Below are positions 61,812 to 64,000 of a DNA stretch of 64,000 nt, piece by piece. Origin of the DNA: Symbiodinium natans (Eukaryota; Sar; Dinophyceae; Suessiales; Symbiodiniaceae). The stretch covers positions 205,336-269,335 of the forward strand of contig CAJNDS010002616.1 in NCBI GenBank assembly GCA_905221605.1, in the 5' to 3' direction. The position numbers and the translations under genes were made by a program. The notes under the pieces were generated by a model. It did no database searches and was not told the DNA's origin. It was given only the letters and a program-made list of their open reading frames with translations. Numbering within the stretch: position 1 is the first letter of the stretch; the number at the start of each line of letters is the position of its first letter.

Positions 61812-64000
61812 TAGAACCCTAAAACCCTAACATCCTGAAGGCCTAGAGCCTGAGGGATAGGCGTGCTTCACTCTCAAAAACCCTCAGGCCAAGGAGTCCC
61901 CACCCCCGCCCCCCAACTCTAAGCCTTAGGGTTTAGGGTTTAGAGCTTAAAGGTTCAAGGTTTAGGGTTTAGGGTTTAGGGTTTAGGGTTTGTAAAAACT
62001 TTACAAGATCTCGAGTTGGGTTTCAGGTCCAACCCCGCAAATGCTTTTGAAACCCATCGAGCAACATCAAAATTCACTTCCATACGTACCCTATACCACC
62101 CAACCCCTCAGCCCCTGCAAGCCTGCGCCACAAAACAAACCCTTAACCCTAAACTCCCGAACCCCTAGCCCTAAAGCCGTCAAAGGCCCCTAACCTTGAC
62201 CTTGAAGCCCTGAAAGCCCCACAAGCCCCTTGACCGTATACCCTTAACTAAAGCCCGAAGCCCCAAATTCCCACACACACCCCCAGACTACTAAACTTTG
62301 GAAGCCCCAAGCGTCGAACGTTACCTGCCCAACGCGCGGTGCTGTGGCCACTGGTCTGCAGAAGCTGTCCATCGCGCGGTCGCCAGCTCTGCGGCTCTCA
62401 TGGGTTTTTAGGGGTGTGTCTGGTATCTGCTTTCCCCTCCTGTTTCTGGCCGGGGTTTAGGGTCATAGGGCTTTTTTGGGTTTTAGGGGTGTCGGGGTGT
62501 TGGGCGCCTTTCGGGGCTTGTTTTAGGGGGTGGACGGGGTTGGCGGTTTGAGTTTAGGTGCCAGTAGGCCCTTGGCAGGCTCGCCTGCCCAAACCACCGG
62601 TGTGAAACGAGACTGTTGAGCCGTAGTCACATCCGAAGCAGTCCTCAACCCCAAAAGTCCTAAGCACCCCAAACCCTGAGCCCCTACAGCTCAAAGCCCC
62701 CAAAAAGCAACACCCTAGGTGGAGTCCTAAAAATGGCCTGTGGGTACGGAGCGTGTACTGAAAAGAGTACCTACTTTGGGGTCTACCGTCCGCCCTGAAA
62801 CCCTGTTGCAAACAATGCCTACTCTTAACGACCTGCCCCTGAACCCACATAAACCCTACCCTACACCCTAACCCTCCTTTGTTCCCACCCGGCCGTGCGA
62901 AGAAGGCAAGCACAGATAACCTTAACCGGGTACATCCCAAGCCTTATGTCCAGCGAAGTGTGCGTGCAGTTCCTACGCCTCGCTGTTCCTAGTTCCCTAT
63001 AAGCACTGCATCAGGCTCTAACGGCTCTTGTTTTAGAGTGTTGGGCCTCGGCGACCACCACTACCCTAAACCCTAAACCCTAAACCCGAAACCCTATAAA
63101 CCCTAAACCCTAAACCCCTCTTTGAGGTCTGATGTCTGCCCCACTTTGGAGTCCTTTTGTGCACCCTAAGCGACTAGTCTAGGGTCCAGGGTTTAGGGTT
63201 TCGGAAACCCCCCAGCCCGAAACCCTAAACCCTAAACCCTAAACCCCAGAAAGGCCCCACCTGCTTGTAGATCCAGAGGCTGCCAGCCTCACGCACTTTG
63301 GGAATACTTTGGGAATGCAGGGGGCGGGGGGTTATGGGTTAGGGTTTGGGGTTTAGGGTTTTAGGTTTTATGCTTTTAGGATTTAGGGTTCAGGGTATAG
63401 GTTTAGGGTTTAGGGTTTAGGGTTTAGGGTTTAGGGTTTAGGGTTTAGGGTTTAGGGTTTAGGGTTTAGGGTTTAGGGTTTAGGGTTTAGGGTTTAGGGT
63501 TTAGGGTTTAGGGTTTAGGGTTTAGGGTAAGGGTTTTGGGGTTAGGTTTTTTTTTTGATGGTTTACGGCTTAGCATAGAGCTGAAGTGAGGGTTGAAGAT
63601 TTTAACTTTTACGAGTTCTTCCACCTAAAGCCCCAAAACCCCTAACCCCTAGACCCTAGACGCCTAAACCCTAAACCCTAAACCCTAAACCCTAAACCCT
63701 AAACCCTAAACCCTAAACCCTAAACCCTAAACCCTAAACCCTAAACCTCTTCACAGCTCTTGGCAGAGAGGTGGAAGAGGCCAGCCGGCGGCTTACGACA
63801 ACGTGGCTTCTCCAGCCTGGGGCGCCTCCAGTGCTGCTCGTCCCCCCGCTCTAAAGAGCTCACGTGCTTTTTCCGCTGTTTCGGGGAAGACCCTAAACAC
63901 TAAACCCTAAAACCCTGACCATAAAACCCTAAACCCTAAACCCTAAACCCTAAACCCTAAACCCTAAACCCTAAACCCTAAACCCTAAACCCTAAACCCT
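61812..64000 (+). CDS. Gene 4 (partial): candidate exons running off the right edge
   Basis: Candidates: about 62022-62140 (includes PTPQMLLKPIEQHQNSLPYV), 62362-62403 (KLSIARSPALRLSW), a short exon near 63030, about 63277-63325 (starts AASLTHFGNTLGMQ) and about 63758-63850 (acceptor ctcttcacag; reads LGREVEEASRRLTTTWLLQP or, in another frame, LLAERWKRPAGG). The layout is as in genes 1-3. Between 62404 and 62950 I see no clear exon; a 128-codon minus-strand frame there is unsupported. Phases not linked; no family recognised. Confidence 0.3.

Overview
The window looks like nuclear DNA from an alga with TTTAGGG telomeres, most likely a dinoflagellate. I infer this from the plant/algal-type telomere heptamer, which occurs in hundreds of short tracts on both strands; from frequent apparent GC 5' splice sites; from terminal-inverted-repeat elements that coincide with introns (introner elements are described in dinoflagellates); and from protein fragments that resemble dinoflagellate families as I remember them. 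Chromerids, green algae and plants also carry TTTAGGG telomeres and are not excluded. I saw no ribosome binding sites, operons, rRNA, tRNA, CRISPR array, spliced-leader sequence or recognisable promoter.

Most of the window, read on the + strand, makes sense as exploded genes: very small exons (about 20-130 nt) in long introns. The recurring grammar is CCCTAAA tract, a short unique stretch ending in AG, exon, then G|GTTTAGGG. The telomere-like tract thus supplies the GT donor directly (GC when the tract lies the other way), and many introns start with TTTAGGG and end near CCCTAAA, i.e. with complementary ends. Joining exons by hand gives frame-consistent chains and three plausible stop codons: gene 1 at 13279-13281, gene 2 at 38728-38730 (acidic tail), gene 3 at 52796-52798. 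A fourth gene appears to run off the right edge. None of these proteins is identified. Some other introns consist almost entirely of a short inverted-repeat element.

Telomere-like tracts vanish where the big genes stop. 13.3-16.2 kb holds degenerate 80-bp repeats and a broken minus-strand Lys/Pro/Ala-rich reading frame. 52.8-56.2 kb holds a minus-strand arylamine N-acetyltransferase reading frame with one frameshift and a Cys-His-Glu triad. 56,356-61,811 is a near-identical 779-bp satellite array built from a 236-bp TIR element and a 543-bp hairpin spacer; one unit lacks the TIR element and keeps a 3-nt CAG scar. An AT-rich island of decayed coding repeats sits in a gene 1 intron at 11.9-12.7 kb.

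The exon calls are manual. Many spacers are open in more than one frame, and I chose acceptors partly for phase, so single exons are tentative while the overall architecture is better supported. RNA evidence would decide them.
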